Origin: an uncultured Eubacteriales bacterium
GTDB lineage: Bacteria; Bacillota; Clostridia; Monoglobales; Firm-18
Assembly: GCA_905210885.1 (NCBI GenBank)
Contig: CAJLYO010000075.1
Coordinates: 1-7,531, forward strand
Length of the DNA stretch: 7,531 nt
Direction: 5' to 3'
The notes beneath the pieces were generated by a model that saw only the letters and a program-made list of their open reading frames with translations, was not told the origin of the DNA and did no database searches. Made by a program: the position numbers and the translations under genes. Positions 1 through 6,274 of the stretch are shown piece after piece (position 1 is the stretch's first letter; each line of letters starts with the position of its first letter).

Positions 1-638
1 TTTTTGCCGCTAAACCGATCCGTAACGGTTATATCCCGCGGCAGACATTCAATCGCCTCATTTATTGAATTTACGACAGATGCGCCGTCCGGTATTATAT
101 CGTCGTCCTTTGCCCCGTCAATTCTGTCGGGAACCGGGGTGATAAATATCACGCTTCCATCGGTTTTTTTCAGCAAATCAACATACGATGTACCGTTAAA
201 CTGCCGTTTTCCCGTTTTGCTTACGCGCTTTGCAATGTAATATTTTATTCCGCCGTATGTATAGTCGGTAAAAACCGTATCATTATCCTCAATCTGGTTT
301 TTCCTCAGCAAAACAAGCGCGCGGTCGCGGTATTCTTCATTCTCCGCCACCTCGCCGCCGGCAAAACCGGAGGGCCATTTATCTTCATCGTACAGCCACG
401 CAAGAATGTTCTTTTCACCGGCAGTTTTCGCACACAAGTTAATCTTTTCAAACCAGTCCTCCGAAAGGTATTCGGTAACAAGTCCTACCCTTGTGTGCAT
501 GAAAAATCCACCCCAGCCCTTGTCTGCCATTTCGTCTATCCGGCGGACAAGCTCATCGTTTTCAAGCTTGTCGTTCCAACTCCAAAACGGTACCGGTTTA
601 TTATAAACCGAAGGTTGTTTAAAACTGTTTTTATCCAT
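1..638 (-). CDS. GH106-like glycoside hydrolase, partial at left edge, with apparent internal deletion
   Basis: The frame is open from an ATG at 638 to the window edge (212 codons). The N-terminus resembles the family of GH106 (alpha-L-rhamnosidase) and related uncharacterised hydrolases: residues like PFWSWND near the start, then GWGGFFMHTRVGL, then WLYDEDKWPSGFAGG, typical of the first strands of the catalytic barrel. The family pattern runs to FNGTSYVDLL (about 170-190). There the expected barrel continuation, with its catalytic acids, is absent. The sequence passes in frame into KKTDGSVIFITPVPDRIDG and LPRDITVTD, which resemble a much later part of such proteins. I infer an in-frame deletion of several hundred codons, so the product is probably inactive. 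The start at 638 is chosen because AAAGG lies 10 bases upstream; an in-frame ATG at 656 would put that site inside the gene. It lies 25 bases behind the GH130 remnant on the same strand, so they were probably one operon. Family assignment is from memory of motifs. Confidence 0.7.
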   Translation of the reverse strand, partial: MDKNSFKQPSVYNKPVPFWSWNDKLENDELVRRIDEMADKGWGGFFMHTRVGLVTEYLSEDWFEKINLCAKTAGEKNILAWLYDEDKWPSGFAGGEVAENEEYRDRALVLLRKNQIEDNDTVFTDYTYGGIKYYIAKRVSKTGKRQFNGTSYVDLLKKTDGSVIFITPVPDRIDGAKDDDIIPDGASVVNSINEAIECLPRDITVTDRFSGK

Positions 639-663
639 ATTTTCTGCGCCTTTCATATGTTTA

Positions 664-966
664 TTAAAGAGTATTTTCCTTTATATATGCAATAAGCTCG
701 TCAAGACGGCAAAACGCAAGCCCCGTAACGGTATCCGCACAGCCGTAATAAATCGCAATACGTCCGGTATCCGCATCCGCAAGTGCGGCACATGGGAACG
801 TAACATTGGGAACATCGCCCACACACTCGTAAATTTCCTGCGGCGAAAGCAGATACGGACTTGTACGGTACTTAACCTTCCACGGCTCGTCAATATCGGT
901 AATTGCGGCACCGAAGCTGTATACATATCCGTTGCACGAAGTCAAAACGCCGTGATAGAATATCCG
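664..966 (-). pseudogene. C-terminal remnant of a GH130 glycoside phosphorylase
   Basis: About 100 residues match the C-terminal end of GH130 enzymes (beta-1,4-mannosyl-glucose or mannooligosaccharide phosphorylases, cytoplasmic, which cleave mannosides with phosphate): FYHGVLTSCNGYVYSFGAA, then DEPWKVKYRTSPYLLSP, YECVGDVPNVTFPCAAL and RIAIYYGCADTVTGLAF. The gene ends with TAA at 664. Family members usually have roughly 300-400 residues, so about two thirds, including the catalytic aspartate region, is missing. Recognisable similarity stops near 960-966. The frame stays open to 1251, but that stretch is antisense to the AraC gene and has no GH130 character. The 5' end and promoter therefore seem deleted, leaving the stump 27 bases from the AraC start codon. 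Identification of the family is strong; the truncated state is directly visible. Confidence 0.85.
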
Positions 967-972
967 TATAAT
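967..972 (+). promoter_or_regulatory. possible -10 element of the AraC gene, without a partner -35
   Basis: TATAAT at 967-972 lies 21 bases before the AraC ATG, with a ribosome binding site (GAGG, 982-985) between. No TTGACA-like hexamer is found 16-18 bases upstream, where the sequence is still GH130 coding sequence. If it is a promoter, its upstream half was probably replaced when the GH130 gene was truncated. It may also be chance in AT-rich DNA. Confidence 0.25.
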
Positions 973-993
973 ATATAAAGCGAGGTATAGGCA

Positions 994-1824
994 ATGAGAA
1001 AATTTAACCTTGATGTTGATATTATTTTTTCCGATTTGTACACATACAACGCAAAATATCAGACTCTGCCGTTCAGAATAGAGAGCCTGTCCCACTTTTA
1101 CGCCCACGAAAACTACAGCGCCGAGCGCAACGAACTTGACTGATACATTATACTGTACACCATATCCGGCGAGGGCATCCTGGATTTTGAGGGCGAAACG
1201 TATAAAATAAGAAAAAACCAGGTTATGTTTATTGACTGCAGCAAGCATCACATATACAAAACCGCAGAAAGCAAACAGTGGGATTTTTATTTTATGCTTA
1301 TTGCCGGCGGCGGAATAAAATCTTACTATGATATCATTTTTAAAGACAAATATTTTATTCTGGACTACTTTGACACAAATATTATAGACAAATTCGTGGA
1401 CTCGATTATGTATTTGAAAAACAAGCGTTCGCGCCCGTTTGAGCTTTTGGTAAGCAGGCTTATAAACGATCTTTTGATTCAGTTTCTGCTGCTCAATTCA
1501 AATACCGCAGATGATACCTTCACAAAGGCGATAGAATATATTGAAGAAAATTACGAAAAAAAGATTTCCATAGATGAGCTTGCAGACATTGCGAAAATAA
1601 GCAAATATCACTTTATCCGAAAATTCAAAAAAACATATTCCGAAACCCCGTATGAATTTATTATAAGATACAAAATAAACAAATCAAAAATTTTTCTGCT
1701 TAATACGGACTACTCGGTGGACGAAGTGTCAATGATGGTCGGATTTAACGACACAACCACATTTATAAGAGCTTTTAAAAAGCTCATCGGCACCACCCCC
1801 AACAAGTACAGAGAACAGGCATAA
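994..1824 (+). pseudogene. AraC-family transcriptional regulator interrupted by an in-frame TGA
   Basis: The full reading frame would give 276 residues: an N-terminal cupin-type sugar-sensing domain (about 20-100, with YTISGEGILDFEGETYKI) and a C-terminal AraC DNA-binding domain of two helix-turn-helix units (about 175-275, with ISIDELADIAKISKYHFIRKF and VDEVSMMVGFNDTTTFIRAFK, ending TTPNKYR). The start at 994 has GAGG 8 bases upstream. Codon 50 (1141-1143) is TGA, in the pattern NELD*YIILYTISGEG, where relatives usually have an aromatic residue, so a TGG-to-TGA change is the simplest explanation. An internal ATG at 1225 could start a 199-residue product lacking half the sensor domain, but it has only a poor AGG two bases upstream. 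It is divergent from the GH130 and GH106-like genes, the usual place for a regulator of such a locus. Everything after the TGA remains intact, suggesting a recent change, or a sequencing error. Confidence 0.85.
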
Positions 1825-1861
1825 AAAATGCACGCACACCGTTTTGGTATGCGTGCATTTT
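1825..1861. terminator. bidirectional intrinsic terminator between AraC gene and spoIVA
   Basis: Arms 1825-1840 (AAAATGCACGCACACC) and 1846-1861 (GGTATGCGTGCATTTT) pair over 16 positions with one mismatch around a GTTTT loop. The hairpin is flanked by an A-run on the left and a T-run on the right, so it can stop transcription from both sides. It begins on the base after the AraC stop codon and ends 3 bases before the spoIVA stop codon, between two converging genes. Confidence 0.9.
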
Positions 1862-1864
1862 TGC

Positions 1865-3337
1865 CTAAAGTATAAGACAAATCAGTCCGCCGCTTCCCTC
1901 GTTTATTATTTTCTGCAAGGTTTCCTGCAACTTAAACTGAGCGTCCTCCGGCATTCTCGACAGCTTGTTGTGAAGCCCCTCGTTAACAAGCTCGTTTAAA
2001 GATTTTCCGAATATATTGCTGTCCCAGATTTTCGCCGGGTCATCATTAAAATCGTTAAGCAAATACTGAACAAGCTCCTCCGACTGTTTTTCCGTGCCCA
2101 CAACGGGACTTACCTCGGTTTCTATATCGGCACGTATAAGGTGAATCGAAGGTGCGCTTGCACGCAGGCGCACGCCGTAGCGGCTGCCTTGTTTTACTAT
2201 TTCCGGCTCCTCCAGCGAAAGTTCATCAATGGTAGGTGAAATAATGCCGTACCCCTTTTGCTTAACCGCCTGCATTGCCGGATATATCTTGTCATACTCG
2301 CGTTTTACAGTGCCCATCTCGTTTAAAATCTGCATAAGCTCGCAGTCGTTATGTATCTCAAATCCGCTGGACTCGGACAGCATTCTGTAAAAAATACCGT
2401 CATTTAAAACCACGGTCACAAAAGCCTCGCCCGTTCCCAGCCGTATTTCGGAAACATCGGCGCTTTTAACATACTCGTTTTCGCATATGTCGACTCCGAG
2501 GTTTTTAACGGAGCGTATGCTGTCCACACCACCGGCGCAGTCCTTAACACAGCACAGCATGCTTTGGCGCAAGGGGTGCTGCGGCGGCAGTGCATTAATC
2601 CACGACGGAAGCACCACACTTACCTCAGTTACCGGGAACTCGTACAGCACACAGCTTAATATGGCGTTTATATCGTCAATATTCATCGTGCTGCAGTTAA
2701 CGGGCACAACCGGCACGCCGTATTGCTCCTGCATTTCCGCTGCAAGAGTTTTTGACTGCTCGCTTGTGGGATATTTTGTATTAAGAACAATAACAAAAGG
2801 CTTATTTATAGCCTTAAGCTCGGAAATCACACGTGCCTCCGCGTCGGTATAGTCGCTTCTGTCAAGCTCGGTTATAGAACCGTCGGTGGTAACAACAAGC
2901 CCTATGCTCGAATGGTCCGTTATAACCTTTTTTGTGCCTATTTCCGCCGCCTGTTCAAAAGGAATTTCGTGGTCAAACCACGGCGTAGTAACCATACGCG
3001 GCATATCCGCCTCAATATATCCTGCGGAATTGGGGACAATGTAGCCCACACAGTCTATCATTCTTACGTTCATTTTTGCATTTCCGTCAAGAGTTACTTC
3101 TACTGCCTCATTCGGAATAAATTTCGGTTCCGTCGTCATTATGGTTATTCCCTGAGCGCTTTGGGGAAGCTCGTCAACCGCTCTTTCCCTTTTCCGCTCG
3201 TCGTCGATATTGGGTATAACAAGCAAATCCATGAATTTTTTTATGAATGTGCTTTTACCCGTGCGCACAGGTCCCACAACGCCGATGTATACGTCGCCGC
3301 CGGAACGCTGTGCTATGTCCTGATATATGTTGTTCAT
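1865..3337 (-). CDS. spoIVA: stage IV sporulation protein A (spore coat morphogenetic ATPase)
   Basis: SpoIVA is made in the mother cell and polymerises, with ATP hydrolysis, into the basement layer on the forespore surface on which the coat is built and which cortex formation also needs. The 490-residue product has nearly the length of the Bacillus subtilis protein (492) and aligns along it: Walker A GPVRTGKS (residues 22-29, K28), the DELPQSAQG and TIMTTEPKF segments with the sensor threonine (T68), Walker B-like RMIDCVGY (D95), GTEKQSEELVQYLLNDF, and the hydrophobic C-terminus GSGGLICLIL needed for membrane-anchor binding via SpoVM in B. subtilis. The start at 3337 is preferred over an in-frame ATG at 3370 because GGAGG lies 7 bases upstream of it and the family begins there (MNNIYQDIAQRSGGD). 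The gene is a single transcription unit, ending at the shared terminator. Sigma-E control is expected from the family, but I see no convincing sigma-E promoter. No damage is visible. Confidence 0.97.
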   Translation of the reverse strand: MNNIYQDIAQRSGGDVYIGVVGPVRTGKSTFIKKFMDLLVIPNIDDERKRERAVDELPQSAQGITIMTTEPKFIPNEAVEVTLDGNAKMNVRMIDCVGYIVPNSAGYIEADMPRMVTTPWFDHEIPFEQAAEIGTKKVITDHSSIGLVVTTDGSITELDRSDYTDAEARVISELKAINKPFVIVLNTKYPTSEQSKTLAAEMQEQYGVPVVPVNCSTMNIDDINAILSCVLYEFPVTEVSVVLPSWINALPPQHPLRQSMLCCVKDCAGGVDSIRSVKNLGVDICENEYVKSADVSEIRLGTGEAFVTVVLNDGIFYRMLSESSGFEIHNDCELMQILNEMGTVKREYDKIYPAMQAVKQKGYGIISPTIDELSLEEPEIVKQGSRYGVRLRASAPSIHLIRADIETEVSPVVGTEKQSEELVQYLLNDFNDDPAKIWDSNIFGKSLNELVNEGLHNKLSRMPEDAQFKLQETLQKIINEGSGGLICLIL

Positions 3338-3387
3338 AGCCCTTCCTCCATACTTTGTACTTTTGTACATGTATATTTACCCGCGGC

Positions 3388-3417
3388 TTGAATTATTACA
3401 TATTTTTTGCGCATAAT
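3388..3417 (+). promoter_or_regulatory. weak candidate promoter for the small DMT-like gene
   Basis: TTGAAT (3388-3393) and CATAAT (3412-3417) are 18 bases apart on the plus strand in the 96-bp gap shared with divergent spoIVA. A start site about 7 bases downstream would leave only a leader of roughly 10 bases and cut into the GGTGA ribosome binding site, so the assignment is doubtful. Confidence 0.3.
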
Positions 3418-3433
3418 ATTACCGGTGAATTAA

Positions 3434-3757
3434 ATGTTTATACTTTATTTATTATTGTCCGCCGGCGGAATGGTGCTTGTAAAATCCGGAGGAGGTTTTA
3501 ATATCGGCATATCGGGCAAAAGCCTTTGCTTTAACGTATCGTTTGCGTCCGCCGCCGGAGCTTTAATGTATATTTTAAGTTTTATACTGTGGCTTATGCT
3601 GCTTAAAAATCATGAGCTGAGCCGGATTTTTCCCATAGCTGCCGCCTCAACCGCTGCAATTACCGTTATATACGGAATAATCGCCGGTGAAAGCGTAACC
3701 CCCATGCGCATAGCCGGTATTATTCTTGTAATTGCAGGGGTTGCAATAATACGTTAA
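3434..3757 (+). CDS. small DMT/EamA-like four-helix membrane protein
   Basis: The product of 107 residues is almost entirely hydrophobic, with about four membrane helices: roughly 1-18, 36-57, 65-84 and 89-106. The last half, with SRIFPIAAASTAAITVIYGIIAGESVTP followed by MRIAGIILVIAGVAII, has the pattern of the final two helices of drug/metabolite transporters, in which a P-x-R-x-x-G motif begins the last helix. At this length it equals half of a ten-helix EamA protein and resembles SMR/EmrE-type or ArnE-like subunits, which work as dimers; no partner gene lies beside it. The substrate cannot be told. The ATG at 3434 has GGTGA 5 bases upstream, a modest ribosome binding site. It is divergent from spoIVA, and I see no clear terminator after it. 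Confidence 0.8.
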   Translation: MFILYLLLSAGGMVLVKSGGGFNIGISGKSLCFNVSFASAAGALMYILSFILWLMLLKNHELSRIFPIAAASTAAITVIYGIIAGESVTPMRIAGIILVIAGVAIIR

Positions 3758-3790
3758 CATAATATGGCGAAAAATATCGAATTAACATTT

Positions 3791-3851
3791 TTGTCAACAG
3801 TTTTATCACCAATTTCATAGGTTATCAACAGAGTTATCAACTTTATCAACA
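3791..3851 (+). promoter_or_regulatory. cluster of five DnaA-box-like 9-mers
   Basis: Five same-strand sites lie in 61 bp: TTGTCAACA (3791), TTATCACCA (3803), TTATCAACA (3822), TTATCAACT (3834) and TTATCAACA (3843). Start spacings are 12, 19, 12 and 9. The common form TTATCAACA differs from the DnaA consensus TTATCCACA at one position. A strongly AT-rich stretch follows (about 3857-3955). No dnaA, dnaN, rpmH or other origin neighbour is present, so this is more likely a DnaA-binding regulatory or titration cluster, or tandem operators for another protein, than the chromosomal origin. The repeats are seen directly; the binding protein is inferred. The rest of the 3758-3991 gap holds only the promoter and palindrome listed separately. 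Confidence 0.5.
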
Positions 3852-3897
3852 GGCTGATAATATATTTTATGAAAAATTTTATGTAAACCCGTTAACA

Positions 3898-3915
3898 GAA
3901 AATTCAAAAATTTTC
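3898..3915. repeat. AT-rich palindrome and A-tracts upstream of the ABC operon promoter
   Basis: GAAAATT and AATTTTC form a 7-bp inverted repeat around CAAA, ending 9 bases before the -35 hexamer. It sits among spaced A-tracts (3872-3876, 3899-3902, 3906-3910, 3916-3921), as in UP elements that bind the RNA polymerase alpha subunit or in bent promoter DNA. It could also be an operator. In DNA this AT-rich, chance is a real alternative. Confidence 0.35.
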
Positions 3916-3924
3916 AAAAAAGTA

Positions 3925-3953
3925 TTGCATAATTATAAAATTTGTTGTATAAT
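3925..3953 (+). promoter_or_regulatory. sigma-A-type promoter of the amino acid ABC operon
   Basis: A -35 TTGCAT (3925-3930) and a perfect -10 TATAAT (3948-3953) are separated by the ideal 17 bases. Transcription would begin near 3960, giving a leader of about 30 bases with AAAGGAAG (3976-3983) before the ATG at 3992. The leader is too short for a riboswitch or T-box, so regulation is more likely at the promoter itself, through upstream sites or a CodY-like repressor. Confidence 0.85.
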
Positions 3954-3991
3954 AAACGAGTATGAAATGATTTTGAAAGGAAGTTTAAAAA

Positions 3992-4744
3992 ATGAAAAAA
4001 GCAATTAAGGCAGTAAGTCTGCTTCTTGCACTGGTAATGGTATTTGCTCTGGCAGCATGCGGAAGCAAGGATTCCAAAAAGGTTCTCACAATGGCAACAA
4101 ACGCTGAATTTAAGCCTTTTGAATACATGGAAGGCGACAAGATAGTAGGTGCAGATATAGATTTTGCAAACGCTATTGCGGAATACATGGGCTGTGAACT
4201 TGAAGTTACAAACATCGACTTTGACGCAGCGCTCACCGGCGCTTCAACAGGTAAGTACGATATGGCTGTTGCAGGTATCACCGCAAATGACGACAGACGT
4301 AAGAACATGAATTTCTCCGATGATTACTACAAGGCTTCACAGGCAATCATCGTTACTGCAGACAGCGATATCAAAGCTGCCGCAGATTTGGAAGGCAAGG
4401 TTGTTTCGTGCCAGGAGGGTACAACAGGCGAGAGTTATCTCCAGGACAACAACTACCAGATTCAGTCCTTTAAGACAGGTTCTGAGGCTGTTGCGGCTTT
4501 GGTTGCCGGCAAGGCAGACGCTGTTGTAATCGATAATGCAGTTGCAAAGGCTCTTTCACAGGAGCAGGGCGGAAAGACAAAAGTTCTTGACGAGGCTCTT
4601 ACAGAGGAAACCTACGCAATCGCAACAAAGCTTGGCAACGATGAGTTTACAAGCAAATTAAACGAAGCAATCAAAGCTTTGAAAGACAACGGCAAGCTGG
4701 CAGAAATATTCAAGAAATACGATTTGCCTTACGACGCTGAATAA
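3992..4744 (+). CDS. polar amino acid ABC transporter, substrate-binding lipoprotein
   Basis: This captures an amino acid outside the membrane and hands it to the permease. The 250-residue product starts with a lipoprotein signal peptide: positive MKKAIK, a hydrophobic core, and the lipobox LAAC with the lipidated cysteine at residue 23. The rest is a bacterial extracellular solute-binding protein family 3 domain: FKPFEYMEGDKIVGADIDFA, then DFDAALTGASTGKYDMAVAGI, DDRRKNMNFSDDYY (an arginine in this region usually holds the substrate carboxylate), CQEGTTGESY and AVVIDNAVAKAL. Length is normal for the family. It could bind glutamine, a basic amino acid or cystine; the sequence alone does not settle it. 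It is the first gene of an operon with permease and ATPase, directly after a strong promoter, and is followed by a hairpin that probably keeps its message more abundant than theirs. Codon choice is more biased than in the neighbours, with many GCA and AAG codons, fitting high expression. Confidence 0.93.
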   Translation: MKKAIKAVSLLLALVMVFALAACGSKDSKKVLTMATNAEFKPFEYMEGDKIVGADIDFANAIAEYMGCELEVTNIDFDAALTGASTGKYDMAVAGITANDDRRKNMNFSDDYYKASQAIIVTADSDIKAAADLEGKVVSCQEGTTGESYLQDNNYQIQSFKTGSEAVAALVAGKADAVVIDNAVAKALSQEQGGKTKVLDEALTEETYAIATKLGNDEFTSKLNEAIKALKDNGKLAEIFKKYDLPYDAE

Positions 4745-4759
4745 ATTTTAACCTAAATT

Positions 4760-4789
4760 AAACGGCGCAGAGATTTCTGTGCCGTTTTT
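4760..4789 (+). terminator. intra-operon terminator/attenuating hairpin after the binding-protein gene
   Basis: Arms 4760-4771 (AAACGGCGCAGA) and 4776-4787 (TCTGTGCCGTTT) pair fully, one pair being G-U, around a GATT loop, and the right arm runs into TTTTT (4785-4789). This is a typical intrinsic terminator 15 bases after the stop codon, but the permease gene starts only 30 bases later with no clear promoter of its own. Partial read-through, and protection of the upstream message from 3' exonucleases, would give an excess of binding protein. Confidence 0.85.
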
Positions 4790-4819
4790 AAAAATATGCA
4801 GGAAAGGTAAGTTTACATT

Positions 4820-5518
4820 ATGGTATGGTTTAATGCTTGGCTTGACAAGCTCTACAACACATTTATTGTTGCCGACAGATACAAAGCATTAATCGGCGGT
4901 TTGGAAAAAACCCTTATAATAACTTTCGGCGCCCTTATTATCGGTGTTATCATCGGTACGATTGTGGCAATAGCAAAGGTGCTGACAGAAGATAAGCCTT
5001 ATTTGGGATTTGTCAGCGTTATATGCAATATTTATCTTACGGTAATACGCGGAACACCTGTTGTCGTTCAGCTGCTTATTTCATTTTTCATTATATTCGT
5101 AACCGCAAAAGACGGAACTTTGGTTGCAATGCTGACCTTCGGAATTAATTCGGGTGCATACGTTGCCGAGGTTATCCGTTCCGGAATTATGGCTATAGAC
5201 AAAGGACAGATGGAGGCAGGACGGTCGCTGGGTCTTTCGCAGTACCTTACAATGAAGGAAATAATCATGCCTCAGGCGTTTAAAAACATTCTGCCTGCCA
5301 TAGGCAATGAAATGATAGCATTGCTTAAGGAAACCTCCGTTGCAGGTTATGTTGCGGTAGTTGACCTTACAAAAGCGGGAAATCAGATAAAAAACACTAC
5401 ATATGACCAGGTTAACCCGATTTTACTGGTTGCTCTGGTTTATCTTATAATAGTTTTGGTTATGACAAAGCTGTTGTCAATTATGGAAAGGAGATTGCGT
5501 CGCAGTGATATACGTTAA
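4820..5518 (+). CDS. polar amino acid ABC transporter, permease
   Basis: This membrane subunit of the HisM/GlnP type forms, usually as a homodimer, the channel for the amino acid supplied by the upstream lipoprotein. The 232-residue product has about five membrane helices (a long first one around 30-56, the last around 200-220). It carries the family motif VIRGTPVVVQ (75-84) and the cytoplasmic EAA loop EAGRSLGLSQ...EIIMPQA (about 132-154) that docks with the ATPase, then NEMIALLKETSV. Length is normal. AGGAAAGG at 4800-4807 lies 12 bases before the ATG, a slightly long spacing; the nearby ATG at 4825 is out of frame and stops at once. The end overlaps the ATPase gene start by 14 bases, implying translational coupling. 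Expression depends on read-through of the hairpin just upstream. Confidence 0.95.
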   Translation: MVWFNAWLDKLYNTFIVADRYKALIGGLEKTLIITFGALIIGVIIGTIVAIAKVLTEDKPYLGFVSVICNIYLTVIRGTPVVVQLLISFFIIFVTAKDGTLVAMLTFGINSGAYVAEVIRSGIMAIDKGQMEAGRSLGLSQYLTMKEIIMPQAFKNILPAIGNEMIALLKETSVAGYVAVVDLTKAGNQIKNTTYDQVNPILLVALVYLIIVLVMTKLLSIMERRLRRSDIR

Positions 5519-6227
5519 AGATTTACATAAAAGCTTCGGCGAGCTTGAGGTTTTAAAGGGGATTGATGAGCATATTTCCGTAGGCGAGGTTATCGCGGTA
5601 ATAGGTCCGTCCGGAAGCGGAAAAAGTACGTTTTTGCGTTGCTTAAACCTTCTTGAGAAGCCCACCGGAGGTACAATCACAATTGACGGTGAGATAATCA
5701 CCGATGGTAAAATAAACATAAATCATATCCGCGAGAAAATGGGCATGGTGTTCCAGCAGTTTAATCTGTTCCCCCATCTTTCGGTTTTAAGCAACATCAC
5801 ACTTTCACCCATTAAGGTTAAAAAGATGAATAAGGACGAGGCTGAAAAGCTTGCTTACTCACTTCTTGAAAAAGTCGGCTTAAAGGATAAGGCTCTTTCC
5901 TACCCCGGTCAGCTTTCCGGCGGTCAGAAGCAAAGAATTGCAATTGCAAGAGCCCTTGCAATGAACCCGGAAATAATGCTGTTTGACGAACCCACCTCCG
6001 CCCTTGACCCGGAAATGGTCGGCGAAGTTTTGGACGTTATGAAGTCCCTTGCAAAAGAAGGTATGACGATGGTTGTCGTAACCCACGAAATGGGCTTTGC
6101 AAGAGAGGTTGCCGACAGAGTGCTGTTTATGGACGGAGGCGTCATAGCCGAAAGCGGCACACCGGAACAGATTTTTACAAATCCGCAAAACCCCAGAACA
6201 CAGTCGTTTTTAAGCAAGGTTTTGTAA
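5505..6227 (+). CDS. polar amino acid ABC transporter, ATP-binding protein
   Basis: This cytoplasmic ATPase powers the importer formed with the two preceding gene products, and belongs to the GlnQ/HisP type. The 240-residue product has all ABC motifs: Walker A GPSGSGKS (34-41), Q-loop VFQQFNLFPH (Q84), signature LSGGQKQR (137-144), Walker B IMLFDEPTSALDP (D161, E162) and the switch histidine in VVTHEMGF (H194). Length is typical and no key residue is missing. The start codon is GTG at 5505, chosen because AAAGGAG (5487-5493) lies 11 bases upstream and MIYVKDLHKSFG fits the family N-terminus. It overlaps the permease gene by 14 bases. One ATPase with one permease implies a symmetric complex, two copies of each. 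Confidence 0.96.
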   Translation: MIYVKDLHKSFGELEVLKGIDEHISVGEVIAVIGPSGSGKSTFLRCLNLLEKPTGGTITIDGEIITDGKININHIREKMGMVFQQFNLFPHLSVLSNITLSPIKVKKMNKDEAEKLAYSLLEKVGLKDKALSYPGQLSGGQKQRIAIARALAMNPEIMLFDEPTSALDPEMVGEVLDVMKSLAKEGMTMVVVTHEMGFAREVADRVLFMDGGVIAESGTPEQIFTNPQNPRTQSFLSKVL

Positions 6228-6232
6228 TCACA

Positions 6233-6274
6233 AATAATCACCCCGTTACATAGCATGATAACGAGGTGATTATT
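6233..6274 (+). promoter_or_regulatory. hairpin that covers the ribosome binding site of the next gene
   Basis: Arms 6233-6248 (AATAATCACCCCGTTA) and 6259-6274 (TAACGAGGTGATTATT) pair at 15 of 16 positions around a 10-base loop, which itself contains CAT-AGC-ATG and could fold further. The right arm includes the GAGGTGA ribosome binding site and ends on the base before the ATG at 6275. No T-run follows, so it is not a classic terminator. In RNA it would hide the ribosome binding site and reduce translation of the small gene when that region is folded. Confidence 0.65.

Noticed and set aside
1141..1143. TGA read as tryptophan under an alternative genetic code
   Set aside because: TGA ends the small gene at 6608-6610 just after the recD2 start, TGG is used for Trp throughout, and all other genes fit the standard bacterial code.
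967..1251. Upstream continuation of the GH130 minus-strand open frame to an ATG at 1251
   Set aside because: It is antisense to well-conserved AraC coding sequence and shows no GH130 similarity; the open frame there is incidental.
2487..2852. Plus-strand open frame of 121 codons opposite spoIVA
   Set aside because: It lies wholly inside the conserved spoIVA coding sequence, lacks a good ribosome binding site and resembles no protein; it is a shadow frame. The same holds for the frame at 2912-3391.
3338..3433. Sigma-E promoter for spoIVA
   Set aside because: One could align TAATAATT and TATACATG on the minus strand with about the right spacing, but the match is poor and several equally weak alignments exist.
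3758..3991. Chromosomal replication origin (oriC)
   Set aside because: DnaA-box-like repeats and AT-rich DNA are present, but none of the usual origin neighbours (dnaA, dnaN, rpmH, rnpA, gyrB) is nearby and the boxes deviate from the standard consensus.
3961..3991. Riboswitch or T-box in the leader of the amino acid transport operon
   Set aside because: The mapped-looking promoter leaves only about 30 bases of leader, far too short for either.
5880..6256. Minus-strand open frames opposite the ABC ATPase gene
   Set aside because: They are antisense to a gene with all ABC motifs and have no recognisable domain or initiation site.
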